Assembly: GCF_013408795.1 (NCBI RefSeq)
Contig: NZ_JACCCC010000001.1
Span: forward strand, 2,170,001-2,234,000
Source of the DNA: Spinactinospora alkalitolerans
GTDB taxonomy: Bacteria; Actinomycetota; Actinomycetes; Streptosporangiales; Streptosporangiaceae
Reading direction: 5' to 3'
DNA length: 64,000 nucleotides
Shown here piece after piece: positions 16,795-28,100 of the stretch (its first letter is position 1; the number at the start of each line of letters is the position of its first letter). Made by a program: the position numbers and the translations under genes. The notes beneath the pieces were generated by a model. That model did not search any database and was not told the DNA's origin. It saw nothing but the letters and a program-made list of their open reading frames with translations.

Positions 16795-17031
16795 TCAGAC
16801 CCTTTCCCCGCGGGCGCGGATGTCGGCGACGGCCCGCTCGATGCCGCGCCGGTCGATCACCTTCATCCCCTTGGTGCTCACGCGCAGCCGGACGTGCCGG
16901 TTCTCGCCGGGCAGCCAGTAGCGCCTGGACTGGATGTTGGGGTCGAACCGGCGCCTGGTGCGCCGATGGGAGTGCGAGACGCGGTTGCCGAAGGCGGGCG
17001 CCTTGCCCGTCACCTGGCAGGTCCGGGACAT
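16795..17031 (-). CDS. rpmB: 50S ribosomal protein L28, zinc-free paralogue
   Basis: A 78-residue L28 from ATG 17031 with GGAG upstream. [16 protein letters not shown], the RRRFDPNIQ segment and [14 protein letters not shown] are standard L28. Only one Cys is present, so the CxxC pairs of zinc-binding L28 are absent. It is first gene of a two-gene operon with rpsN. The Zur-type box lies about 50 bases upstream, so expression should rise in zinc starvation, freeing ribosomal zinc. Confidence 0.95.
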   Translation of the reverse strand: MSRTCQVTGKAPAFGNRVSHSHRRTRRRFDPNIQSRRYWLPGENRHVRLRVSTKGMKVIDRRGIERAVADIRARGERV

Positions 17032-17082
17032 ATGGGTCTCCTGTCCTCGATGTGGGGATCCGGATCAGGGGCCATCTTACCT

Positions 17083-17101
17083 AAAACGATAACCGTTTTC
17101 A
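17083..17101 (-). promoter_or_regulatory. Zur-type box before rpmB-rpsN
   Basis: On the minus strand it reads TGAAAACGGTTATCGTTTT, with the inverted repeat AAAACG-N5-CGTTTT. It is 52 bases from the rpmB start. It is the best-formed of three related boxes in the window. Confidence 0.8.
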
Positions 17102-17229
17102 TTTTCTCCTCGAGGCCGCCGCCCCGAGGGCTTCGCCGAGTCGTCGAGGGGTGTCCCGACGTGATTTTGCGAATGCCGTCTGACCTGGTCCTTTGTCGCC
17201 TTTTGGGCGGAATGTCGGGATCTCGCGGG

Positions 17230-17258
17230 TTGACACGATGCGCACCGTCGTTCAAGAC
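17230..17258 (+). promoter_or_regulatory. Putative promoter of the DHB/siderophore operon
   Basis: TTGACA at 17230-17235 and CAAGAC at 17253-17258, 17 bases apart, just ahead of the iron box at 17273. The -10 is a weak match, so the exact start site is uncertain. Confidence 0.4.
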
Positions 17259-17272
17259 TGGCGGACAGTTGC

Positions 17273-17291
17273 TTAGGTAAGCGTTACCTTA
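17273..17291 (+). promoter_or_regulatory. DmdR/IdeR iron box of the siderophore operon
   Basis: TTAGGTAAGCGTTACCTTA, a 19-bp near-perfect palindrome close to the actinobacterial consensus TTAGGTTAGGCTCACCTAA. It is 83 bases upstream of the first DHB gene, so the long biosynthetic operon should be repressed by iron. Confidence 0.85.
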
Positions 17292-17374
17292 GTGAGGTTT
17301 GCTTCGCCTTTGTCGTGCGCGCGTGGCCGAACGCGGTCCCGTCGCGCTCCACAACGGTGGTGAGGGGGAGAGAC

Positions 17375-18160
17375 GTGGGCCAGAGCGGGATCGAGGGATC
17401 GATCGCCGTGGTCACCGGCGCCGGCCAGGGGATCGGGCGCGCCGTGGCGCATGCGCTGGCGGCCGAGGGCGCCGTGATCGCCGCCGTGGACCGCGATCCC
17501 GACCGGGCGCGGGCCGCGGCGGCCGAGCTGGAGCAGGCCGGGCGCAAAGCGCTGGGCCTCGTCGCCGACGTGGCCGAGGCCGCTGAGGTGGAGCGCCTCT
17601 TCGACGGCGTCGAACGGGACCTGGGTCCGGTCTCGCTGGCCGTCAACGTCGCGGGCGTGCTGCGCACCGGAGCGGTCACCGACTGCTCCGACGCTGACTG
17701 GGCCGAGCTCTTCGCGGTCAACGCCACCGGCGTCTTCCACGTCTCCCGCGCCGCCGCCCGCCGCATGCGGCCGCGGGGCGGCGGCTGCATCATCACCGTC
17801 GGCTCCAACGCCTCGGGCGTGCCGCGCGCCGACATGGCGGCCTACGGCGCGTCCAAGGCCGCCGCGACCCTGTTCACCAAGTCTCTGGGCCTGGAGCTCG
17901 CGCCGCACGGCATCCGCTGCAACGTCGTCTCGCCCGGTTCCACCGACACCCCCATGCAGCGCTCGATGTGGAGCGGCGCCGACGGCGCGGCGCGCACCGT
18001 CGCCGGAGTACCGGAGCGCTACAGGGTGGGCATCCCGCTGGGCCGCATCGCCGACCCCGCCGACATCGCCGATGCGGTGTGCTTCCTGGCCTCCGACGCC
18101 GCCCGGCACATCACCATGCACGACCTCTACGTCGACGGGGGCGCGACCCTGCGCGCCTGA
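17375..18160 (+). CDS. dhbA: 2,3-Dihydro-2,3-dihydroxybenzoate dehydrogenase (EntA/DhbA)
   Basis: A 261-residue SDR from GTG 17375 behind [16 protein letters not shown] (NAD loop), NVAGV, a catalytic [10 protein letters not shown] and YGASKAAA fit the EntA/DhbA group, as does [16 protein letters not shown]. It would oxidise 2,3-dihydro-DHB to 2,3-dihydroxybenzoate, the last step of catechol formation. It is the first gene after the iron box and is followed by the isochorismate synthase, DHB ligase and isochorismatase, which fixes the assignment against general SDRs. Confidence 0.92.
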   Translation: MGQSGIEGSIAVVTGAGQGIGRAVAHALAAEGAVIAAVDRDPDRARAAAAELEQAGRKALGLVADVAEAAEVERLFDGVERDLGPVSLAVNVAGVLRTGAVTDCSDADWAELFAVNATGVFHVSRAAARRMRPRGGGCIITVGSNASGVPRADMAAYGASKAAATLFTKSLGLELAPHGIRCNVVSPGSTDTPMQRSMWSGADGAARTVAGVPERYRVGIPLGRIADPADIADAVCFLASDAARHITMHDLYVDGGATLRA

Positions 18161-18289
18161 CCCGGCCCCGGCCCGCCGGGCCGCTCCGGCCCTTTTCTCC
18201 ACTGGACCTACCTGATCAGTGAGCCGCCGCGTCGGCGGGGACCCCGCCGCCCGCGCCCTCGCCCGCGCTCGTCACAGAAAGGCCGATCG

Positions 18290-19456
18290 GTGCCCCTCCA
18301 GCGCGTCGCTCCCGCAGCCACGGCGGCCGGCGACCTCCTCGACGCCTACCGTCCCGGCGCCTCCTTCTTCGCCTCCGCCTCCGGCGCGGTGCTGGGCCGG
18401 GGCGCCCTCGCCACCGCCGACCGGCTCGACGACGTCGCGGCCGTCCTGCGCGGCATCGACGGCCCCCGGCCGATCGCCATCGGCGCGGTGCCCTTCGACG
18501 CCGACGCACCGGCGCACCTCGTCGTGCCGGAGACGGTGCACCGGGCGCCGTCCCCGGCCGCCGCGCCGGCCGGCGGGCCGCGCCGCAGGCTGCCCGGCAC
18601 CTGGGACGTCCGGCCGGTGCCCGAGCCCGCGGCGCACGTGCGCGGCGTGGAGCGCGCCCTCAAGCTGCTGGCCGACGCCGACGGCGCCCTGCGCAAGGTG
18701 GTGCTCGCCCGCTGCCTGCGGATCACCGGAAGCGAGCCGGTGGACCTCGCCCGGGTGCTGCGCAACCTCGCCTGGCGCGACCCGGCCGGGTTCACCTTCG
18801 CGATGAACCTGCCGCCGCGCGGGGAGGAACCGCGCACCCTGATCGGGGCCAGCCCCGAGCTGCTGGTCGCCAAGCGCGGCCGGACCGTCACCTCCAATCC
18901 GCTGGCCGGCTCCGTCCCGCGCAGCGCCGACCCGACCAAGGACCAGCAGCGCGCGGTCGCGTTGCTGACCTCGGCCAAGGACCGCTACGAGCACGCCGTG
19001 GTCGTCGAGGCGGTCGCCGAGGGGCTGCGTCCGTTCTGCCGCCGACTCGACGTGCCAGCCGAGCCCGAGCCGGCCGCGACCGCCACCATGTGGCACCTGT
19101 CCACCCGTATCACCGGCGAGCTGCGCACTCCGGCGCCGCCGGTCCCCGTGCTGGCCGCGGCGCTGCACCCCACGCCGGCGGTCTGCGGCACCCCGACCGC
19201 GCGGGCCCGCGCGGCGATCGGGGAGATCGAGCCGTTCGACCGCGGCTTCTACACCGGCGCCGTGGGCTACGCCGACGCCGACGGCGACGGGGAGTGGGTG
19301 GTCACCATCCGCTGCGCCGACGTCGCGGGCCGGACCCTCGACCTGTTCGCCGGCGGCGGCATCGTGCCCGAGTCCGACCCCGACGCAGAACTCGCCGAGA
19401 CCTCGGCGAAGCTGCGCACCCTCCTGCTCGCCCTCGGCGTCAACCAGCCGCTCTAG
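18290..19456 (+). CDS. dhbC: Isochorismate synthase (EntC/DhbC)
   Basis: A 388-residue chorismate-binding enzyme from GTG 18290 with AAAGG upstream. The C-terminal half carries [30 protein letters not shown] and [25 protein letters not shown], all conserved in isochorismate and salicylate synthases. The 129-base gap before it has no obvious second promoter. It converts chorismate to isochorismate, feeding the isochorismatase encoded downstream. Neighbouring EntA, EntE and EntB-like genes argue for isochorismate synthase over a bifunctional salicylate synthase. Confidence 0.92.
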   Translation: MPLQRVAPAATAAGDLLDAYRPGASFFASASGAVLGRGALATADRLDDVAAVLRGIDGPRPIAIGAVPFDADAPAHLVVPETVHRAPSPAAAPAGGPRRRLPGTWDVRPVPEPAAHVRGVERALKLLADADGALRKVVLARCLRITGSEPVDLARVLRNLAWRDPAGFTFAMNLPPRGEEPRTLIGASPELLVAKRGRTVTSNPLAGSVPRSADPTKDQQRAVALLTSAKDRYEHAVVVEAVAEGLRPFCRRLDVPAEPEPAATATMWHLSTRITGELRTPAPPVPVLAAALHPTPAVCGTPTARARAAIGEIEPFDRGFYTGAVGYADADGDGEWVVTIRCADVAGRTLDLFAGGGIVPESDPDAELAETSAKLRTLLLALGVNQPL

Positions 19457-19506
19457 CACCCGAGGCGTTCGATCCCACGGCACCCGACCCGGAAAGGCCC
19501 CACCCC

Positions 19507-21156
<1,650 letters not shown>

Positions 21157-21199
21157 CCGCGGCAGCCGCCCGAGTCCCGACGCCGCTGATTGGAACCCC

Positions 21200-21886
21200 G
21201 TGACCGAGACCGCCCGCACCGCACTGCCCCAGATCCAGCCCTACCCGCTGCCCGGCCCCGAGGAGCTGCCGGCCAACCGGGCCCCCTGGCGGCCCGACCC
21301 CGCGCGGGCCGCGCTGCTCGTCCACGACATGCAGCGCTACTTCCTGCGCCCCTACCCGCCCGGTGAGCAGCCGCTCGCCGCGGCCCTGGCCAACATCGCC
21401 GCCCTGCGCGACGCCTGCCGGGCCGCCGGCGTGCCGGTCGTCTACACCGCCAAGCCCGGCGACATGGATCCCGGCCGACGCGGTCTGGAGCGCGACTTCT
21501 GGGGCGGCGGCATGCGGGCCGTCCCCGAGCACACCGGCATCACCGAGCATCTGGCGCCCGACGCCGAGGACGTGCTCATCACCAAGTGGCGCTACAGCGC
21601 CTTCGTCCAGACCGACCTCGCCGAACGGCTGCGCCGGCGGGGCCGCGACCAGATCCTCGTCACCGGCGTCTACGCCCACATCGGGTGCCTGCTCACCGCG
21701 GCCGACGCGTTCATGCGCGACATCCAGGCGTTCTTCGTGGCCGACGCCATGGCCGACTTCTCAGCCGAGGACCATCGCTTCGCCGTGCACTACGCCGCGC
21801 GGCGCTGCGCCGTCGTGCTGCCCGCGGCGCGGGCGGCGGACGCGCTGTCGGAGCCGTTCGCCGCGACCGTGCCGACCCGAGCCTGA
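21200..21886 (+). CDS. Isochorismatase without carrier domain (EntB N-domain)
   Basis: A 228-residue isochorismatase. ALLVHDMQRYFL (catalytic Asp), DFWGGGM, TKWRYSAF with the conserved Lys, and GVYAHIGC followed by ADAFMRDIQAFFVADAMADFS match the hydrolase half of EntB/DhbB. The protein stops where EntB continues into an aryl carrier domain; here that domain is a separate gene two positions downstream. It hydrolyses isochorismate to 2,3-dihydro-DHB and pyruvate. GTG start, 43 bases after dhbE. Confidence 0.93.
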   Translation: MTETARTALPQIQPYPLPGPEELPANRAPWRPDPARAALLVHDMQRYFLRPYPPGEQPLAAALANIAALRDACRAAGVPVVYTAKPGDMDPGRRGLERDFWGGGMRAVPEHTGITEHLAPDAEDVLITKWRYSAFVQTDLAERLRRRGRDQILVTGVYAHIGCLLTAADAFMRDIQAFFVADAMADFSAEDHRFAVHYAARRCAVVLPAARAADALSEPFAATVPTRA

Positions 21887-21910
21887 CCCACGCGACACGA
21901 AGGGAACACC

Positions 21911-23248
21911 GTGACCCCAACGCCAGCCTCCCCACAGGTCCACGACCTGGTGGGGATCGGATTCGGCCCGTCCAACGTGGCGCTGGCCGTCGCACTGCGC
22001 GAACAGCGCGAGCGCGCGGCCGCCGACCCCGCGGCCCCGGCGCTGAGCGGCGTCTTCCTCGAACGCCAGCCCGAGTTCGGCTGGCACCGCGGGATGCTGC
22101 TGGACGACGCGACCATGCAGGTGTCCTTCCTCAAGGACCTGGTCACCACCCGCGATCCCGCCAGCGACTTCAGCTTCCTGTCCTACCTGCACCAGGTGGG
22201 CCGGCTGCACGACTTCATCAACCACAAGACGCTGTTCCCGCTGCGCTCGGAGTTCCACGACTACCTCGCCTGGTGCGCGCAGCGGGTCGCCGACCAGGTC
22301 GGCTACCACCGCGAGGTGTTCGCGGTGGAACCGGTCCGCGACGGCGGGGGCCGGATCTCCCGCCTGGACGTGCTCTCCCGCGACCCGGCCGGGGCGGTGC
22401 GCCGCGACCGCGCGCGCAACGTGGTCTTCGCCCCGGGGCTGACCCCGCGCATGCCCGAGGGCGTCGAGGCCTCGGCGCGGGTCTGGCACAACGAGCACCT
22501 GCTGCACCGCCTCGCCGAACTCGGGCCCGACGCCCGCCCGGCCCGGTTCGTCGTGGTCGGGGCCGGCCAGAGCGCCGCCGAGGTCGCCGACCACCTCTAC
22601 CAGCGCTTCCCCGGCGCCCGGGTCGACGCGGTGTTCGCGCGCTACGGCTACAGCCCCTCCGACGACAGCTCCTTCGCCAACCGGATCTTCGACCCCGAGG
22701 CCGTCGACACCTTCTTCGACGCGCCTCGGGAGGTCAAGGCCGAGATCATGGGCTACCACCGCAACACCAACTACTCCGTGGTCGACCCCGACCTCATCGA
22801 CGCGCTGTACCGGCGGGTCTACCAGGACAAGGTGCGCGGCACCGAGCGGCTGCGGCTGCTCAACACCTCACGGGTGGCCGAGGTCGACGAGACCGGCTCC
22901 GGCGTCACCGTCACCGTCGAGCACCTGCCCAGCGGCAAGCACACCCCGATCGAGGCCGACTACGTGGTCTGCGCGACCGGCTACCACCCCAGCGACCCGC
23001 GCGGCCTGCTCGGCGAGGTCGCGCGGCACTGCCTCGCCGACGACGCGGGCCGCCCGATGGTGCAGCGCGACTACCGGCTGGCCACCACCGACGAGGTGAC
23101 CTGCGGCATCTACCTGCAGGGCGGCACCGAGCACACGCACGGCATCTCCTCGTCGCTGCTGTCCAACGTCGCGGTGCGCGTCGGCGAGATCCTCGCCTCG
23201 ATCGGCGCCCGCAGCACCGCGGTCGACGCGGTCCCCGCTCAGCGCTGA
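21911..23248 (+). CDS. L-Ornithine (lysine) N-monooxygenase
   Basis: A 445-residue flavin N-hydroxylase of the PvdA/SidA/IucD family. The FAD motif GIGFGPSN (residues 15-22), MQVSFLKDLVT and FLSYLHQ, the NADPH motif GAGQSAAE (about 217-224), NTNYSVVD and the C-terminal CATGYHP are all present. It hydroxylates the side-chain amine of ornithine (more common in actinobacteria) or lysine to start a hydroxamate ligand. Its place inside the DHB/NRPS operon shows the siderophore is of mixed type. Starts at GTG 21911, 24 bases after the isochorismatase. Confidence 0.93.
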   Translation: MTPTPASPQVHDLVGIGFGPSNVALAVALREQRERAAADPAAPALSGVFLERQPEFGWHRGMLLDDATMQVSFLKDLVTTRDPASDFSFLSYLHQVGRLHDFINHKTLFPLRSEFHDYLAWCAQRVADQVGYHREVFAVEPVRDGGGRISRLDVLSRDPAGAVRRDRARNVVFAPGLTPRMPEGVEASARVWHNEHLLHRLAELGPDARPARFVVVGAGQSAAEVADHLYQRFPGARVDAVFARYGYSPSDDSSFANRIFDPEAVDTFFDAPREVKAEIMGYHRNTNYSVVDPDLIDALYRRVYQDKVRGTERLRLLNTSRVAEVDETGSGVTVTVEHLPSGKHTPIEADYVVCATGYHPSDPRGLLGEVARHCLADDAGRPMVQRDYRLATTDEVTCGIYLQGGTEHTHGISSSLLSNVAVRVGEILASIGARSTAVDAVPAQR

Positions 23249-23299
23249 ACCCGAACCGAAACCGGCCGAACCGAAAACCGAGCGGAAGGGAACCCCTCC

Positions 23300-23572
23300 A
23301 TGTCCGAAACCCAGAAAGACGAGGCGGCGGCGGTGGCCGGAACCGCGGACGCCGGCCTGACCGCGGCCCGGCTGCACGCCGACGCCGCCCGCGTGCTCGG
23401 CGAGCGGCCCGAGGACATCGACACCGAGGAGAACCTGCTCGACCGGGGCATGGACTCCATCCGGCTGATGAGCCTGGTGGAGACCTGGCGCAAGGCCGGG
23501 GCCGAGACCGACTTCATCACCCTGGCCGAGGAGCCCACCGTGGCCGCCTGGACCCGGCTGCTGCTCGACTGA
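23300..23572 (+). CDS. Free-standing aryl carrier protein
   Basis: A 90-residue acidic carrier protein. [22 protein letters not shown] contains the phosphopantetheine Ser in GMDSIRLM, and [17 protein letters not shown] is the last helix as in EntB/DhbB ArCP domains. It should accept DHB from the EntE-like ligase and offer it to the first condensation domain of the large NRPS. A 20-residue Ala/Glu-rich N-terminal extension precedes the fold. RBS AAGGGA before ATG 23300. The Sfp-type transferase at 61.5-62.2 kb is a candidate activator. Confidence 0.9.
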   Translation: MSETQKDEAAAVAGTADAGLTAARLHADAARVLGERPEDIDTEENLLDRGMDSIRLMSLVETWRKAGAETDFITLAEEPTVAAWTRLLLD

Positions 23573-23643
23573 GCCCGCCCGCTGCGCCCCTCCCCTCCCG
23601 TCCCGCCCCCCATCGACCGCGCCCGGCGCGCTAGGAGCACCAC

Positions 23644-25131
23644 GTGAGTGCAACCGAGGAATTCGATGTCATCGTCGTCGGCGGCGGCCCCGCCGGGTCC
23701 ACCGCCGCCACCCTCGTCGCCCGGCAGGGGCACCGGGTGGCGCTGCTGGAGAAGGAGCGGTTCCCCCGCTACCAGATCGGCGAGTCGCTGCTGCCGGCCA
23801 CGGTGCACGGGGTGTGCCGGCTGCTCGGCGTCACCGGCGAGCTGGAGGCCGCCGGGTTCATGGTCAAGCGCGGCGGCAGCTTCCGGTGGGGGACCAGCCC
23901 CGAGCCGTGGAACTTCCTGTTCGCGCTCTCGCCCGAGCTGTCCGGCCCGACCTCATACGCCTACCAGGTCGACCGGATGACCTTCGACGACATCCTGTTG
24001 AAGAACGCGGCCCGGCACGGAGTCGACGTGCGCGAGGAGACCCCGGTGCTGGAGGCGGTGCGCACCGGCGGGCGGGTCACCGGGGTGCGCTGCACCGGCC
24101 CATCGGGCGCGGTCGGGGAGCTGTCGGCCGCCCACGTCCTGGACGCCTCGGGCAACACCGGGCGGCTGCACGCCGCGGTGGGCGGCGAGCGGCACCACTC
24201 CGACTTCTTCCAGAACCTCGCGGTGTTCGGCTACTTCGAGGGCGGCGGGCGACTGCCCGCGCCCGACAGCGGCAACATCCTGTGCGCGGCCTTCGACGAG
24301 GGCTGGCTGTGGTACATCCCGCTCAGCGACACGCTGACCAGCGTCGGCGCCGTCCTCAACCGCGACCAGGCGGCCAGGATCCAGGCCGACCGGGAGCGGA
24401 CGCTGATGGAATCGGTGGACGCGTGCGCGATCGTGCGCGACCTCCTGGCCGGCGCCACCCGGGTCACCGAGGGCACCTACGGCCGGATCCGGGTCCGCAA
24501 GGACTACTCCTACGCCAACTCCGCCTTCTGGGCCCCGGGCATCGCGCTGATCGGCGACGCGGCCTGCTTCATCGACCCGGTGTTCTCCACCGGCGTGCAC
24601 CTGGCCACCTACGGCGGGCTGCTCGCGGCCCGCTCGGTCAACAGCGTCCTGGCCGGGGAGCTGACCGAGGAGCGCGCCTTCACCGAGTTCGAGGGCCGCT
24701 ACCGACGCGAGTACGCCGTCTTCTGCGAATTCCTCTCGGCCTTCTACGACATGCAGGTCAACGAGGAGTCCTACTTCTGGAAGGCGCGCAAGGTCACCAA
24801 TTTCGGCGCCGGCGACCTGGAGGCGTTCGCGACGCTGGTGGCCGGCGCCAACTCCGGGGAGAGGGCGCTGGTGGAGCCGGAGGCGCTGACGGAGCGGTTC
24901 ACCGCCTCCTCGCGCGACCTGGCCGGCGCCGTCGAACGCACCGGCGCCGCGCGCACCGAGTCGGGGGAGCGGATGACCGAGCTCTTCCGCACGCCGGTCG
25001 TCGGCGAGGTCATGACCGAGATGAACCGGATCCAGCACCGCGGCGTGGTGGGGGAGTCCTCCGAGGCCCCTCTGCTGCCCGGCGGCCTGGTGCCCGCCGC
25101 CGACGGGCTGCGCTGGGCCGAACCGGCCTGA
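23644..25131 (+). CDS. Flavin-dependent halogenase family protein
   Basis: A 495-residue flavoprotein of the tryptophan/phenol halogenase superfamily. It has GGGPAGST (12-19), the GESLLP motif (46-51), [13 protein letters not shown] with Lys75 where carrier-acting halogenases (CmlS, PltA type) keep the chlorinating Lys, and WLWYIP (about 220-225), the WxWxIP halogenase signature. VFSTGVHLA and the C-terminal region after residue 380 also fit. The neighbours suggest the DHB ring, probably tethered on the aryl carrier protein or nascent peptide, as substrate. A non-halogenating oxidase role cannot be excluded. GTG 23644, RBS AGGAGC. Confidence 0.85.
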   Translation: MSATEEFDVIVVGGGPAGSTAATLVARQGHRVALLEKERFPRYQIGESLLPATVHGVCRLLGVTGELEAAGFMVKRGGSFRWGTSPEPWNFLFALSPELSGPTSYAYQVDRMTFDDILLKNAARHGVDVREETPVLEAVRTGGRVTGVRCTGPSGAVGELSAAHVLDASGNTGRLHAAVGGERHHSDFFQNLAVFGYFEGGGRLPAPDSGNILCAAFDEGWLWYIPLSDTLTSVGAVLNRDQAARIQADRERTLMESVDACAIVRDLLAGATRVTEGTYGRIRVRKDYSYANSAFWAPGIALIGDAACFIDPVFSTGVHLATYGGLLAARSVNSVLAGELTEERAFTEFEGRYRREYAVFCEFLSAFYDMQVNEESYFWKARKVTNFGAGDLEAFATLVAGANSGERALVEPEALTERFTASSRDLAGAVERTGAARTESGERMTELFRTPVVGEVMTEMNRIQHRGVVGESSEAPLLPGGLVPAADGLRWAEPA

Positions 25132-25175
25132 CGCCGAACCGCCCGCCGCCGACCACTTTCAACCGGGAGCAGCAC

Positions 25176-28100
25176 ATGACCCACGCATCGGCCGACCGCC
25201 TCGCCCTCACCGGAGCGCAGGCCGGCGTCTGGTACGCCCAGCAGGTCGATCCGGACAGTCCGATCTACAACGTCGGCCAGTACGTCGATCTGCCCGGGCC
25301 GATCGACACCGGGGCGTTCACCTCCGCGCTGCGCCGCGTCGTGGCCGAGACCGAGGCCCTGCGCTCCCGGATCGTGGAGGCGGCGGACTCGGTGTGGCAG
25401 GAGATCGGCGAGCCCTGTGAGTCCGGCGCGTTCGCGCCGCTGCTGCTGGACCTGCGCGGCGAGGCCGACCCGTTCGGCGCGGCCATGGCGTGGATGCGCG
25501 CGGAAATGGCGCGGCCGGTCGACCCGGTGGCCGGCCCGCTGTTCACCTACGCGCTGCTGCGCGTCGCCGACGAGCGCCACCTGTGGTTCCAGCGGTTCCA
25601 CCACATCATCGCCGACGCCTACGCGATCACCGCGCTGGCCCGCCGGGTCGCCGAGGTCTACACCCGCATCGCCGCGGGGGCCGACCCGGGCCGGGGCGGC
25701 GGGACCGGCGGGCTGGCCGCGGTCGTCGCCGAGGAGGCCGGCTACTCCGGTTCGCGGCGGTGCGCGGACGATCGGGCCTACTGGAGCGACCTGCTGGCCG
25801 ACCGCCCCGAACCGGTGCTGCTCAGCGACGCGCCGCCGGTGCAGCCCCGCGCGGTGCTGCGCGCGGAGGCCGGGGTGGACGCCGCGACGCTGGCCCGGTT
25901 GGCGGAGGCGGCCGAGGCGGCCGGCGCGAACTGGGCTGAGGCGGTGGTCGCCGCGTTCGCCGGCTACGTGCACCGCCGCACCGGCGCCCGCGACGTCGTC
26001 CTGGGCATGCCGGCGATGGGCCGCCTCGGCTCGGCGTCGCTGCGCACCCCCTCGATGGTGGTCAACGTCGTGCCGCTGCGGCTGGGCGTGCGCCCGGGCG
26101 ACGCGGTCGGCGACCTGCTGCGCCACACCGCGGACCGGCTGCGCGACCTGCGCGCCCACCAGCGCTACCGCGCCGAGGACATCCGGCGCGACCTCAACCT
26201 GGTGGGCCGGGCCGCCGGGCTGTACGGGCCGGTGGTCAACATCAAGGCCTTCGACTACGACCTGCGCTTCGGCGGGGTCCGCGGCACGACGCACACCCTG
26301 TCCGAGGGGCCGGTCGACGACGCGTCGCTGTCGGTCTACCGCGACGGCGACGGCCTGCGCCTGGAGCTGAACGGCAACGCGGCCCGCTACACCGGCGACG
26401 ACCTGGCCGAGCGGCTCGCGGAGTTCGGCCGGGTGCTCGCCGGCCTGCCCGGCGCCGACGCGCTCGCCACGCGCCGCGTCGCCGCCCTGGACCCGGTCTC
26501 GCAGCGGCGGCGCCGGAGCGCCCTCGACGCCTCGGCCACCGCGCCCGGGGCGCCGCCGGTGCAGCCGGTCGCCGACCGCGTCTCGGATCTCGCGCGCGTG
26601 CACGGCGGGCGGGTCGCGGTGCGGTCGGGGGAGCGGGAGGTCTCCTATGCGGAGCTGGCGGCGATGGCCGATCGGTTGGCGGAGCGGCTGCGGGCGTGTG
26701 GCGCGGGTCCCGAGCGGGTGGTGGCGGTGGCGCTGCCGCGTTCGGTGGAGCTGGTCGCCGCGCTGCTGGCGGTGCAGCGGACGGGTGCGGCCTATCTGCC
26801 GGTCGATCCGGACTTTCCGGCCGGGCGCATCGGCCACATGCTCGCCGACTCCGGCGCCGCGCTGCTGGTCACGACTTCGGACCTGGACCGGGACCTGCCG
26901 GTCGGCCCGGCCCGCGTCCTGGTGGACGCCCCGGAGGAGCCCGCGGCCGGTCCTCGTGGAGGAGCCCCGGCCGCCAGGCCGGGCATCCCCGATGAGGCCG
27001 CTTATGTGCTCTACACGTCGGGTTCGACGGGGCGGCCCAAGGGGGTGGTGGTCTCGCAGGGGGCGTTGGGCAACTTCCTGGCCGACATGGCCGGGCGGTT
27101 CCCGTTGGGGCCGGAGGACCGGTGGCTGGCGGTGACCACGGTCGGCTTCGACATCTCGGCGCTGGAGTTGTATCTGCCGCTGCTGGCGGGGGCGACGCTG
27201 GTGCTGGCCGAGCGCGACACCGTGCGCGACCCCCGGGCTCTGGGCGACCTCATCGTGCAGACCGGCGCGACGATCATGCAGGCCACGCCCACGTTGTGGC
27301 AGGCGCTGGCCGAGGAGCGGCCCGAGGTGCTGACCGGTCTGCGGGTCCTGGTCGGCGGCGAGGCGCTGCCCCCGGCGCTCGCGGAGCGCCTCGCCGGGAG
27401 CGGGCGCGAGGCGACCAATCTGTACGGGCCGACCGAGACCACGATCTGGTCCACGGCGGCGCCGGTGCGCACGGGCGAGCCGGTGGGCATCGGCGGACCG
27501 ATCGCCGGCACCGGGATCCGCGTGCTGGACTCCGCCCTGAGCCCCCTCCCGGTCGGCCGGGCCGGTGACCTCTACATCGCGGGGGCCGGCCTGGCGCGCG
27601 GCTACGCCGGCCGCGCCGATCTCACCGCGGAGCGGTTCGTGGCCGATCCGTTCGGTCCGCCCGGTTCGCGGATGTACCGTACCGGCGACCTCGCCCGCTG
27701 GCGCGGCGACGGCACGCTGGACTTCCTGGGGCGCACCGACCATCAGGTGAAGGTGCGCGGGTTCCGGATCGAGCCGGGCGAGGTCGAGGCGGCGCTGACC
27801 GGCTGCGGCGGCGTCGCCCAGGCCGTCGCCGTCCCCCGCGAGGACACCCCCGGACGCCCCTACCTCGCCGGTTACCTGGTGCCGCGCGCGGGCGCCGAAC
27901 TCGATCTCGTGGAGGTGCGCGCCGACCTGGCCGCGCGGCTGCCGGAGTACATGGTGCCCTCGGCTCTGGTGGTGCTGGAGGCCTTCCCGCTCACCGAGAA
28001 CCGCAAGATCGACCGCGCGGCGCTGCCCGAGCCCGACCTCGCGGGAACGCCTTCGGGGCGCGGCCCGCGCGACGCGGTCGAGGAGCGGCTGTGCGCGGTC

